A DNA stretch of 45,886 nt. It comes from a virus. The notes under the pieces were generated by a model. It was not told where the DNA came from. It was given only the letters and a program-made list of their open reading frames with translations, and did no database searches. This document shows positions 33,701 to 40,798 of this stretch, one piece after another. A program made the translations under genes and the position numbers. Where the stretch lies: positions 1 to 45,886 of the IMG/VR virus record IMGVR_UViG_3300010368_000021; one strand, 5' to 3'. The first letter of the stretch is position 1. Each line of letters begins with the position of its first letter.

Positions 33701-34515
33701 GTATCTTATGGTTAGAAAATAAGACTGCCTACTTACCGGTTACTTGGAATAATTTTTATAGTAGTAAAGAAGAGAGGAACGTATCTGATTACTTTTTAAA
33801 ACAAGGATTTGATGTTATGTACGATGAGTATGAACTAGAACCCTACTTTATTCACGGACCAGATCCTTCCATAAAGAAAAAAGACGCTAATACACTACAA
33901 AAAGCATTTGAGAACTATCAAATAAGCAAACTAATGATAATTGCACACCCAGATGATGAAATGATATTTGGAGGAGGAGAATTAATCAAACATGGACCAG
34001 AATACAAGGTAATATGCCTAACTAATAAGTCGAATAAGATAAGGAGTAAGGAGTTTAAAAAAGTAATGAAAGAACTTAAAGTAGGTGCTTGGGAGATATA
34101 CGATTATGAGGATAGTATATATTCAACTGAAGAAGTCTACAATATTGAATGTACTCTGCTAAGCAGAAACTGGGAAAAAATAGTTACTCATAACCCTATA
34201 GGGGAATACGGACATCCACAACATAGATCGGTATTTAACTTTATTAAACAGTATATTAATAAAGGTATCTTAGACGATATACTGCATGTATTCGGTAAAT
34301 CGGAAAAAAAATTAACAAAAGATATCTTGGATAAGAAAAAAGAAATTCTTAAATTATATAGATCGGAGAAAAAAATTATAGACCAGCTTCTTAATAATAA
34401 CGGAGACTGGTTTAAAAGTAACAACATTAATACAAATTATATAGAATACGAAGATATCCAAAGATATCAAGAATCAAAAGATATTACTCCATTTATAGCC
34501 TGTTATGAGAAATAA
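30769..34515 (+). CDS. Four-domain glycosyltransferase/deacetylase fusion
   Basis: 1248 residues. Domain 1 (about 1-410) is a GT-B glycosyltransferase of GT4 type, with FILFGRWDYRKA and the E284-x7-E292 motif in SEGWNLPLIEAMACGTPS. Domain 2 (about 480-770) resembles bacterial autotransporter heptosyltransferases: GPRSTAGLKEWTHESWRALA, LFIGLGSGLSWMNWALG and a metal-site pattern C712-x2-C715, C731-P, C743. Domain 3 (about 775-1040) is a GT-A-like domain with D864-G-D866 in AWLDGDAFV. Domain 4 (about 1050-1225) is a PIG-L/LmbE-type deacetylase with AHPDDE (1059-1064) and IGEYGHPQHR. The four activities would add and edit sugars, probably on phage or host surface polymers or on phage DNA/proteins. 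The target is not visible. It overlaps the following gene by 11 bases. Confidence 0.8.
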   Translation: MGSKKPNIFAHGSYIGTTGYNNHTRNFFRALSKYLPIKVRNFTIGSKWNGYTDTPHDNEHYIDTLDKTLLYEQTLWDDKNQIHHFPIYTDFENSIDHDINIVLNETDHHYFYQEYTGVKVAYNVWETTRQPKQFFEKLKEYNQIWVASNWQRECTIEQGINPSKVKVIPEAVDSSIFKPDSTSTLPEYEDSRFKFILFGRWDYRKATKEIIESFLQEFSKEEPVDLIVSVDNSFAKDGFTSTEERLENYNLKDSRVKVKHFPTSEEYIKYLQKGHVFLSCARSEGWNLPLIEAMACGTPSIYSNCSGQLEFAQGKGHPVKIKEVVPAQFGEYNSFHRHLMEGEFYEPDFEDLKKVMREVYTNYSTYREKALQESELIREQFTWDNAAQLANKELTKLYRELPNNTIEVSFEYGPKVEITGERNREYFVEFINSTNNEIVHSSTIKNGMWTKCKKEFYIPWTIKVDGEVIHQFALENRKVKVSFDSKSVGDTIAWMPQVAEFKKKNNCDIVVSTFHNEWFEGLEAYKDITFIEPNTPCPAYAHYRVGWFKTDNKWDTGSKNPNQANTVPLIQTATDILGLPYREVNYGINFTPKERPIKQKYICIGPRSTAGLKEWTHESWRALAKKLHKDGYKVVNLSYEGFQGPCIINKEKLNWEETWNYLHHAELFIGLGSGLSWMNWALGKHTLMINNFIPFGYEFATNLTKVENKSVCNNCWVDKKYVFDAGDWNWCPRHRGTDLQHICQKSITVEQVYNNTLSILNKIESNSFTWITGGDEEYLKMIEVLAISLLKYSKHKLIVYGFNCDSTIDLPNVINRRIDYRKKPTPIQQGEPDLFNKDFSIYFAKYIASIQSLKEGYSTYAWLDGDAFVTQHIDKSLKHITLLQDYPLFMRYYHKDINQWKKHGNLKLTGAYGVELADIKKIERNPNERIIATGFYFYDKRSKPFFEQCLEWNKELNNYSIKIYVDDNAFSEERVANSILWLENKTAYLPVTWNNFYSSKEERNVSDYFLKQGFDVMYDEYELEPYFIHGPDPSIKKKDANTLQKAFENYQISKLMIIAHPDDEMIFGGGELIKHGPEYKVICLTNKSNKIRSKEFKKVMKELKVGAWEIYDYEDSIYSTEEVYNIECTLLSRNWEKIVTHNPIGEYGHPQHRSVFNFIKQYINKGILDDILHVFGKSEKKLTKDILDKKKEILKLYRSEKKIIDQLLNNNGDWFKSNNINTNYIEYEDIQRYQESKDITPFIACYEK

Positions 34516-35461
34516 CTTAATTATACTACTGTGTCACTGCAATACTCCTGAAAAAGAAGAGATTCTTAAAGAAAATATACTTATTCTCAAGCAAAGTAAT
34601 CACGATATACTTGTTGTATCTCATATCCCGGTTAATGTAGAAATTCAAAACCTAATAGACTATTTTATATACGATAAGAGTAATCCTATAATTACATTCC
34701 CGATTCGAGGAATGGTACACTGGAAGTATATAGAAGTAGCAGGGCAAAGCATTAAACTCCAAAATATCGCACCTGACTATGGATGGACAGTTATAAATCA
34801 AATTATAAATGCTTCAAAATTAACTCTACCTCTAGATTACACTCACTATTCGTTTATTAACTACGATATAGAGTTTACTAAAGAAATCTTACACGAGTTA
34901 AGAGAGCCAGCAGATTTGGTATGTAGTAAAGTACAGGATAACGAACACCCTCAAGGATATAGGTTTCCTAGTCTTATGATTAATATACTTTCTAAACATT
35001 CTCTACAGAGACTTATACCAAACTTACTAAAAGATGAATATACATGCGATACACATATGTCCGTCAAGAATGGAAAGTATAGAGATGTAGAACAGTATTG
35101 GGAGCATATGGTTTCAATTTTTGATTATCTTATTATAGAAAAGCCTATCAAGGATAAAGCTAATTTTGAATATCCAAAACTTTTCAATAAAAGTGAACAT
35201 CCAGAATTTAAAATATTTTTACAGAATAATAACACACATAGGAGAATAGATACAAACTCCTTTACGCCCAGAATTGTAATATATGATAACAAAGCACAGG
35301 GACTAACTTTAAATATAAATGATCAAGAAATCCTAATAGAAACAGATATAATACAAAATCTCCCAGAAATAACTTCTATAGGGTATACCTATAATAACAA
35401 GTATTTTGATTTAACCACAGCTTACACCACAGAAACTTTTACCACTATCAACTATGCATAA
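34505..35461 (+). CDS. Glycosyltransferase-like protein
   Basis: 318 residues, with the start inside the end of the previous gene. The N-terminal half looks like a GT-A fold: NLIILLCHCNTPEKEEILKE, HDILVVSHIPV, IDYFIYDKSNPII and HYSFINYDIEFT (YD in place of a canonical DxD). The C-terminal part has FEYPKLFNKSEHPEFKIF and short beta strands. The overlap with the four-domain enzyme and with the sugar methyltransferase makes a role in the same glycan pathway likely. Assignment is from pattern, not a diagnostic motif. Confidence 0.55.
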   Translation: MRNNLIILLCHCNTPEKEEILKENILILKQSNHDILVVSHIPVNVEIQNLIDYFIYDKSNPIITFPIRGMVHWKYIEVAGQSIKLQNIAPDYGWTVINQIINASKLTLPLDYTHYSFINYDIEFTKEILHELREPADLVCSKVQDNEHPQGYRFPSLMINILSKHSLQRLIPNLLKDEYTCDTHMSVKNGKYRDVEQYWEHMVSIFDYLIIEKPIKDKANFEYPKLFNKSEHPEFKIFLQNNNTHRRIDTNSFTPRIVIYDNKAQGLTLNINDQEILIETDIIQNLPEITSIGYTYNNKYFDLTTAYTTETFTTINYA

Positions 35462-36644
35462 CCACAAGAGAGATAACTGCGCAAGCTGTAACGGAACAGA
35501 CTTCAGCCAAGTTTATAATTTTGGAGAAGTACCTCTTGCCGGTAGCTTCCCTACAACCCCAGGAAAAGTAGCAAAGTACCCTCTTACAGTAATAATGTGC
35601 GAAAACTGTAAACTAGTTCAAACTAATTACCTAATTAACCCAGAAGAGTTATTTAAAGACTACAGATATATTTCCTCTATCAGTATGCAAAAACATTTTA
35701 ATCAGTATGCAAACTGGTTAGTAGAAAAAGAGAATATAGACTCCAGGGATATTATTTTAGAATTTGGATGTAATGACGGGCCTTTGCTTTATGCTCTTAA
35801 AGAAAAAGGAATTACAGCACTAGGGGTAGACCCAGCAACAAATATTATAAAGTTAGGTAGAGACAAAGATCTTCTTATCGTAGATGATTTTTTTAATAGT
35901 AATTTTATTAAAGAGAACTCACTGAATAACTGCTTTGACTATATACTTTCTAGTAATTCTTTTGCTCATATAGAAGATATTCAAGAGGTAATAGAAGGGA
36001 TAAAGATAGGACTAAAACCAAGAGGGAAACTTATTATAGAAGTACAGTATTTAGTTGACCTAGTAGAGAAATTTCAGTTTGACTTTATGTATCACGAACA
36101 CCTATACTACTATACCCTAACAAGCCTTCAGAACTTATTTAAACCACATGGATTAACTATCTTAAGTTTTGAAAGAATCCCTATTCATTCTGGGTCGATA
36201 AGAGTAGTTATAGGAACAGGAAAAAGTAGTCAGAAAGTGTTGAACCAAATAAAAAAAGAGAAACCCTACCTAGATCTTTCTAATTTTAATAAAAGTATCT
36301 CAACAGCTCTAAAACAGTTATACGACTACCTACAAGAAAATAAACATTTAGAAATAGCAGGTTACGGAGCTTCAGGTAGAGCTAATGTAGTGACTAGCTT
36401 GCTAGATTTAGATCAAACACTAATAAAGTATATTATAGACGAATCACCAGAGAGGTTTAATAAATGGACAGCAAATGGTAAAATACCAATATTACCACCA
36501 AAACATCTCATAGAGGATAAACCAGAAGCTATCCTTATATTTGCTTGGAATTTTGCAGATATTATTATAGAGAAGACAAAACACCTAGGTATACCGTACA
36601 TTATCCCGTTCCCTAAATTAGAGAAGTTGGATTTTAAAAAATAA
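35454..36644 (+). CDS. Sugar C-methyltransferase (TylC/NovU-type)
   Basis: 396 residues in the three-part layout of deoxysugar C-methyltransferases. An N-terminal zinc domain has C9, C12, C49 and C52. The SAM domain starts LEFGCNDGPLL (102-112). The YHEH motif (213-216), which in characterised relatives lies in the active site, follows in FDFMYHEHLYYY. The C-terminal third has IAGYGASGRANV and a second Rossmann-like end. These enzymes methylate C-3 (or C-5) of NDP-4-keto sugars. With the adjacent glycosyltransferases it points to a branched or methylated sugar used by the phage. It overlaps the previous gene by eight bases. Confidence 0.85.
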   Translation: MHNHKRDNCASCNGTDFSQVYNFGEVPLAGSFPTTPGKVAKYPLTVIMCENCKLVQTNYLINPEELFKDYRYISSISMQKHFNQYANWLVEKENIDSRDIILEFGCNDGPLLYALKEKGITALGVDPATNIIKLGRDKDLLIVDDFFNSNFIKENSLNNCFDYILSSNSFAHIEDIQEVIEGIKIGLKPRGKLIIEVQYLVDLVEKFQFDFMYHEHLYYYTLTSLQNLFKPHGLTILSFERIPIHSGSIRVVIGTGKSSQKVLNQIKKEKPYLDLSNFNKSISTALKQLYDYLQENKHLEIAGYGASGRANVVTSLLDLDQTLIKYIIDESPERFNKWTANGKIPILPPKHLIEDKPEAILIFAWNFADIIIEKTKHLGIPYIIPFPKLEKLDFKK

Positions 36645-36657
36645 TTTCATACATTAG
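36627..36657 (+). promoter_or_regulatory. TTG-N16-TTCATACATT promoter
   Basis: TTG 36627-36629 inside the 3' end of the C-methyltransferase gene, 20-base spacing, TACATTAG 36650-36657, ending 25 bases before the ATG at 36683. Confidence 0.6.
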
Positions 36658-36672
36658 CATATACACTAAACA

Positions 36673-36680
36673 TATTTATA
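36673..36680 (+). promoter_or_regulatory. TATTTATA box abutting a start codon
   Basis: Exact match that ends only two bases before the ATG at 36683. If it were a -10 element the transcript would start inside the gene, so here it may serve a downstream unit or be fortuitous. Confidence 0.35.
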
Positions 36681-36682
36681 AA

Positions 36683-36949
36683 ATGGCAAACAAAAAGTTA
36701 AAAAAAGAAGAAATTGATAAAATTGTTAACATCGAATCTAGAATACAAGCAGTACAGGTTGAACTAGGGCAAGTTGAATTGGTAAAATTAGATTTAAAAA
36801 AACGTCGGGATAATGCGATAAACTATTTAGAAGATACTCGTAGAGCAGAAAGAGAGTTGGTTAGCTCCTTAGAGGAGGCTTATGGGAAAGGTTCTATTAA
36901 TTTACAAAAAGGAGAATTCATACCTGAGATAACTAATACCAAAAAGTAA
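36683..36949 (+). CDS. Small coiled-coil phage protein
   Basis: 88 residues, predicted as a two-helix coiled coil from heptad-like spacing of hydrophobics (IESRIQAVQVELGQVELVKL, then RRAERELVSSLEEAYGKG). It ends with GSINLQKGEFIPE, an end also seen in similar short phage proteins. Function unknown. It is preceded by a host-like promoter and followed by a 166-base gap with two hairpins before the tail sheath gene. Confidence 0.7.
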   Translation: MANKKLKKEEIDKIVNIESRIQAVQVELGQVELVKLDLKKRRDNAINYLEDTRRAERELVSSLEEAYGKGSINLQKGEFIPEITNTKK

Positions 36950-36994
36950 CTTACAAGAAAGTATAAGACAGTCGAGAAGAAAGTTAAAGGAAAA

Positions 36995-37015
36995 GGAGAA
37001 GGTTTGCCCCTTCTC
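36995..37015 (+). terminator. Possible weak terminator or leader hairpin
   Basis: GAGAAGG (36996-37002) / CCTTCTC (37009-37015) with a 6-base loop forms a perfect 7-bp stem, but only TTCC TATTT follows, so termination is uncertain. Confidence 0.45.
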
Positions 37016-37019
37016 TTCC

Positions 37020-37027
37020 TATTTATA
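37020..37027 (+). promoter_or_regulatory. TATTTATA box, distal to tail sheath
   Basis: Exact match preceded by C, 88 bases before the sheath ATG and directly after a hairpin. A second copy lies closer, at 37078. Confidence 0.45.
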
Positions 37028-37034
37028 CACAGTC

Positions 37035-37061
37035 ACCTTCCTAAGAAACATAAAGGAAGGT
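37035..37061 (+). other. Hairpin in sheath leader
   Basis: A perfect 8-bp inverted repeat ACCTTCCT (37035-37042) / AGGAAGGT (37054-37061) with an 11-base A-rich loop, between the two boxes. TTTAC follows, so it is not a convincing terminator. Confidence 0.45.
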
Positions 37062-37077
37062 TTACAAAATAATCAGA

Positions 37078-37085
37078 TATTTATA
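37078..37085 (+). promoter_or_regulatory. TATTTATA box before tail sheath
   Basis: Exact match, 30 bases before the sheath ATG, the spacing usual in this window. Confidence 0.6.
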
Positions 37086-37115
37086 AAAGACATTAAATAA
37101 AAACCTTATCAAGAC

Positions 37116-38864
37116 ATGGCAGAATCAATTATCTCTCCAGGTGTATTCACAAGAGAAAATGACATTTCATTTATCCAACCAGCTCCAGTAGTAGCAGGTG
37201 CAGCAATTATTGGACCGACAGTTAAAGGACCGGTAGAAACTCCAACATTGGTTACTTCATATAACGATTATGTTAGAAAATTTGGAGTTACATTTACATC
37301 AGCCTCTACAAGTTATGAATTCATGACTTCGCTAGCAGTAAAAAACTACTTTCAACAAGGAGGAGGCTCAGTACTAGTTACTAGGATTGTATCAGGTGCT
37401 TATGACCCAGCTACCTCTACACACGTATCTGCATCAGCAAATGAAAGCTTACAACCTTTCGAGCTAGAAACTATAGGAGAAGGTACTCTTTATAATAACT
37501 CAACAGCACTGCTTGACCCAGGAGAACAAAACAGTGACAATTCACTAGTATCAGGCTCATCGGACAACGTAAGATGGGAGATATCAAATGTAAGTAATAC
37601 TCAAGGTACATTTTCTTTAAGTATTCGTCAGGGAGACGATAGCTTAAAAAGTAGGACAGTATTAGAGACTTTTAATAACGTATCATTAGACCCTAACTCA
37701 AGTAACTATATAGAAAAAGTAATTGGTAATCAATCTACAGCTCTAGTAACAGGAGCAGACGGAACGTATGTTAGAATATCAGGAGAATATATTAATAGAT
37801 CTAACTTCGTTAGAGTATCTGCAGTAAACTTACCAACAGTAAATTACCTAAGTACAGATGGAGTTACAGTAAACCTTGATACAGCAGGAACATCTTATTC
37901 AGCATCACTGCCAATAGTACAATCAGGTTCATTCTTCGATGCAGCCGGAGGTATCGCAAGCGGAGCTAATTTCTTTGGAAATATAAATAATACGAATACT
38001 CAAGGATTAGTAGTAGCTAACTATACAGATATAATTAACTTACTAGAAAATACAGAAGATTATATATTTAATATAATTTCTGCACCAGGCCTTATCTATG
38101 CTAATGCAACTCACATTACTCCAATAGATTCAATTATATCTCTTGCAGAAACTAGAGGGGACTGTATTGCAGTAGTAGACGTACAGAATTACGCAGCTAC
38201 CGTATCTAATGTAACTGCACAAGCAAGTGTACTAAATAGCTCATATGCAGCAACTTATTGGCCTTGGTTACAAGTTCAATCTGCTACAGGTAGAAACGAA
38301 TGGGTTCCAGCTTCAGTAATAATACCAGGAGTTTATGCATTTACAGACAATAGCTCAGCACCTTGGTTTGCACCAGCAGGACTTGTTAGAGGAGGAATTA
38401 CAGGAGTAATTCAAGCAGAAAGAAGACTAACCAGAACACAGAGGGATACTCTATATACTAACAAAGTTAATCCAATCGCTTCATTTCCAGGACAAGGAAT
38501 ATCAGTTTTCGGTCAAAAGACATTACAGACAAAAGCATCAGCTTTAGATAGAGTAAATGTAAGAAGATTGTTAATTGAATTGAAAAAGTTCATTGGAGAT
38601 CAAGCAAGAACTTTAATATTCGAGCAAAATACTCTCACAACTAGAAACAGATTCTTATCAACAGTAAATCCTTACTTAGAATCAGTAGTACAGAGACAGG
38701 GACTTTATGCATATAGAGTAGTAATGGATGATACAAACAACACAGCAGATGTTGTAGACAGAAACCAGCTAATAGGTCAAATATATATTCAACCAGCTAA
38801 AACTGCAGAATTTATAATACTTGACTTTACAATTGAACCTACAGGAGCAACCTTTGCAGGATAA
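37116..38864 (+). CDS. Tail sheath protein (T4 gp18-type)
   Basis: 582 residues. The contractile sheath signatures are the N-terminal SPGVFTRENDISFIQPAPV and AAIIGPTVKGPVETPTLVTS, and the conserved C-terminal core LDRVNVRRLLIELKKFIGDQ, FLSTVNPYLESVVQRQGLYA and VDRNQLIGQIYIQPAKTAEF. T4 gp18 is 659 residues. It polymerises around the tube and contracts on infection. It is paired with the tail tube gene 49 bases downstream, the standard order. Confidence 0.96.
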   Translation: MAESIISPGVFTRENDISFIQPAPVVAGAAIIGPTVKGPVETPTLVTSYNDYVRKFGVTFTSASTSYEFMTSLAVKNYFQQGGGSVLVTRIVSGAYDPATSTHVSASANESLQPFELETIGEGTLYNNSTALLDPGEQNSDNSLVSGSSDNVRWEISNVSNTQGTFSLSIRQGDDSLKSRTVLETFNNVSLDPNSSNYIEKVIGNQSTALVTGADGTYVRISGEYINRSNFVRVSAVNLPTVNYLSTDGVTVNLDTAGTSYSASLPIVQSGSFFDAAGGIASGANFFGNINNTNTQGLVVANYTDIINLLENTEDYIFNIISAPGLIYANATHITPIDSIISLAETRGDCIAVVDVQNYAATVSNVTAQASVLNSSYAATYWPWLQVQSATGRNEWVPASVIIPGVYAFTDNSSAPWFAPAGLVRGGITGVIQAERRLTRTQRDTLYTNKVNPIASFPGQGISVFGQKTLQTKASALDRVNVRRLLIELKKFIGDQARTLIFEQNTLTTRNRFLSTVNPYLESVVQRQGLYAYRVVMDDTNNTADVVDRNQLIGQIYIQPAKTAEFIILDFTIEPTGATFAG

Positions 38865-38877
38865 TTAAAAATTAAGA

Positions 38878-38885
38878 TATTTATA
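38878..38885 (+). promoter_or_regulatory. TATTTATA box before tail tube
   Basis: Exact match followed by A, 28 bases before the tube ATG. Confidence 0.58.
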
Positions 38886-38913
38886 ATAAAGTAACTAATA
38901 AAATAAGAAAGAT

Positions 38914-39399
38914 ATGGCCGTATTGGACCCTAATGAGATAATGTTTAGAGCCTTTGAACCGAAGGTACAGAACAGATTCATAATGTACATGGATAACATT
39001 CCATCATTCATGGTAAAAAAAGTAACAGCTCCAAGCTTTGATGATGGAGAGGTAATATTAGATCATATCAACTCTTACCGTAAGATTAGAGGAAAGAGAA
39101 AGTGGGGAGATATGGATATGACTTTGTACGATCCGATTACACCTTCTGGTGCTCAAGCAGTAATGGAATGGGCTCGTCTATCTTACGAATCAGTAACTGG
39201 TAGAGCAGGATACTCAGACTTTTATAAAAAAGACTTAACACTAAACGTATTAGGTCCAGTAGGAGATATCGTATCAGAATGGATTATTAAAGGAGCATTT
39301 ATTAAAACAATGTCTCAAGGATCTTTTGATTGGTCAGCACCAGACGCAGTTGAATTGACAATGACTGTTGCAATGGATTATGCCGTGCTTAACTATTAA
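38914..39399 (+). CDS. Tail tube protein (T4 gp19-type)
   Basis: 161 residues, essentially the length of T4 gp19 (163). Typical segments are KVQNRFIMYMDNIPSFMVKK, GKRKWGDMDMTLYDPITPSG and the C-terminal FDWSAPDAVELTMTVAMDYA. It forms the inner tube through which DNA passes. Spacing and order after the sheath support the call. The next gene is 71 bases downstream. Confidence 0.95.
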   Translation: MAVLDPNEIMFRAFEPKVQNRFIMYMDNIPSFMVKKVTAPSFDDGEVILDHINSYRKIRGKRKWGDMDMTLYDPITPSGAQAVMEWARLSYESVTGRAGYSDFYKKDLTLNVLGPVGDIVSEWIIKGAFIKTMSQGSFDWSAPDAVELTMTVAMDYAVLNY

Positions 39400-39438
39400 T
39401 GCAGCCTTGAAATTTTAAAACACATACTAAATTACTGC

Positions 39439-39446
39439 TGTTTATA
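39439..39446 (+). promoter_or_regulatory. TGTTTATA, one-mismatch box
   Basis: Seven of eight matches, 24 bases before the ATG at 39471. It lies in a small inverted repeat CTGT-N6-ACAG. Confidence 0.35.
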
Positions 39447-39470
39447 TACAGTACTTTAAAAAAAGATAAG

Positions 39471-39890
39471 ATGAAGTTAGTAACTATAATAAACGAGATC
39501 GAGGCAAGTAAATGTCCGACATCGACTCAAAATATAGGAGAAAACCTTCAAAATAGACAAAATGCTATAGATGAACACGAGTATGGTCCCTTAAATCCAA
39601 ACGAACCAAACGAAAAATTTTGGCAGGCTAAGGTAGATATGTGGAAGCTTGACTCTATAGAAGAAGCTAAAACATCCCTTTGCGGTAACTGTGCAGCATT
39701 TGATACTACAGCTAAAACATTAGACTGTATTGCTAAAGGAATCGGAGATGATGAAGGTACAGAAGATCCATTTGATGTAATTAAAGCAGGGGAACTAGGC
39801 TATTGTCGATTCCTAAAATTTAAGTGTGCTGCAGCTAGAACTTGTAATGCTTGGGTTGTAGGGGGTCCAATAACAGACAGAATAAACTAG
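39471..39890 (+). CDS. Cysteine-rich conserved phage protein with MKLVTIINE tag
   Basis: 139 residues. After the tag MKLVTIINE|I it has CPTSTQNIGENLQNRQNAID and YGPLNPNEPNEKFWQAKVDM. The cysteine-rich end contains SLCGNCAAFD, a further Cys before IAKGIGDDEG, LGYCRFLKFKCAAARTCNAW and GGPI. The Cys spacing suggests a metal or iron-sulphur site, comparable in general look to small high-potential iron-sulphur proteins, but this is unproven. Proteins with this exact layout are common in marine T4-like phages near tail genes. The tag ends in INE, as in T4-type protease sites. Confidence 0.75.
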   Translation: MKLVTIINEIEASKCPTSTQNIGENLQNRQNAIDEHEYGPLNPNEPNEKFWQAKVDMWKLDSIEEAKTSLCGNCAAFDTTAKTLDCIAKGIGDDEGTEDPFDVIKAGELGYCRFLKFKCAAARTCNAWVVGGPITDRIN

Positions 39891-39915
39891 AATAAACTAG
39901 AATAAAATAAAATAA
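39881..39915 (+). repeat. Short tandem repeats around a stop codon
   Basis: AATAAACTAG occurs twice in tandem (39881-39900), then AATAA repeats three times (39901-39915). The stop codon TAG (39888-39890) lies in the first copy, so expansion leaves the protein end unchanged. It separates two genes by 26 bases. Confidence 0.8.
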
Positions 39916-39916
39916 A

Positions 39917-40282
39917 ATGGAGAATTACGCAAAATTAGTATCACTCTTATTTCACTCTAGAACACAATCTCACATCCTACACTTACAGACATCTTCATTT
40001 GCTGAACACAAAGCATTAAATGATTATTATGATGGAATTATTGACCTAGTAGACGGTTTAATAGAATCTTACCAAGGGAAGTACGGTGTCTTGAGAGGTT
40101 ACTCTAATTACTCTCTATTAGAATATAAAGATAAAGACCAAGTAATCACTTATTTTGAAGCTTTAGTTAATAAAGTTATCTCCCTAGAAGAAGAAATAAC
40201 AGATTCATATATCCTGAACCAAATAGATACTGTCCTAGAATTACTAGAATCGACTCTGTATAAATTAAAATGGCTAAGCTAA
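39917..40282 (+). CDS. Helical DUF5856/Dps-like phage protein
   Basis: 121 residues, all helical. The pattern LFHSRTQSHILHLQTSSFAE followed by HKALNDYYDGIIDLVDGLIE and YQGKYGVLRGY is that of a family seen in T4-like phages (DUF5856), and it resembles the first helices of Dps/ferritin-like proteins (H..HL......H......Y..I...VD...E). Whether metal is bound is not known. It overlaps the next gene by 13 bases. Confidence 0.72.
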   Translation: MENYAKLVSLLFHSRTQSHILHLQTSSFAEHKALNDYYDGIIDLVDGLIESYQGKYGVLRGYSNYSLLEYKDKDQVITYFEALVNKVISLEEEITDSYILNQIDTVLELLESTLYKLKWLS

Positions 40283-40740
40283 GAGATTTAGTTAAAGAAA
40301 TACTCAGAGAGGAAAAAGAAAAACGAGACAGGTGCTTACGTATTGCTGACCGTAAATATAACAAACCGTCCGCTTATAAATCCGGTGCTGTAGTTAGATG
40401 TCGTAAGGGAAATATCTGGAAAGACATTAAAGAAACAGAGGATCCACAATCAGGCAGAGCTGCTCCATATGGATCAGGATATGCAAAAGTTAGAGAGGAA
40501 GTGTTAAAAATGATGAAAGAAGATGAATCTCTGCGTAAATGGTTCTCCCGTAAAGGTCAACCTGGTAAAAAAAGTGGTTGGGTGGATTGTAATACCTGTC
40601 GGGAAGTAGACGGGAAAACAAAATGTAAGTCTTGTGGAAGAGAAAAAGGAGAAAAGCGTTCAAAATATCCTTCATGTCGACCTACACCTGGACAATGTAA
40701 AACACCTGGAAAAGGGAGTAAATGGGGAAAACAAACTTAA
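40270..40740 (+). CDS. Basic Cys-rich phage protein (DUF5872-like C-terminus)
   Basis: 156 residues. It starts with the amphipathic MAKLRDLVKEILREEKE, then has DRCLRIADRKYNKPSAYKSG with VVRCRKGNIWK, a recurring phage module. The C-terminal part reads LRKWFSRKGQPGKKSGWVDC, NTCREVDGKTKCKSCGREKG and KYPSCRPTPGQCKTPGKG, a basic zinc-like domain of the DUF5872 kind. Eight or more Cys and high Lys/Arg suggest a nucleic-acid-binding structural protein. VKE and ILRE in the first 14 residues could be processed. A terminator follows. Confidence 0.75.
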   Translation: MAKLRDLVKEILREEKEKRDRCLRIADRKYNKPSAYKSGAVVRCRKGNIWKDIKETEDPQSGRAAPYGSGYAKVREEVLKMMKEDESLRKWFSRKGQPGKKSGWVDCNTCREVDGKTKCKSCGREKGEKRSKYPSCRPTPGQCKTPGKGSKWGKQT

Positions 40741-40750
40741 AATGTGAACT

Positions 40751-40780
40751 CAACCTACAAAATGGTTGTTTTTCTTTTTT
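40751..40780 (+). terminator. Intrinsic terminator
   Basis: A 5-bp stem CAACC (40751-40755) / GGTTG (40764-40768) with an 8-base loop, followed by TTTTTCTTTTTT. The stem is short but the T-run is long. Confidence 0.7.
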
Positions 40781-40790
40781 TATTTCCGTA

Positions 40791-40798
40791 TATTTATA
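40791..40798 (+). promoter_or_regulatory. TATTTATA box before gp26-type gene
   Basis: Exact match just after the terminator T-run, 29 bases before the ATG at 40828. Confidence 0.58.
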
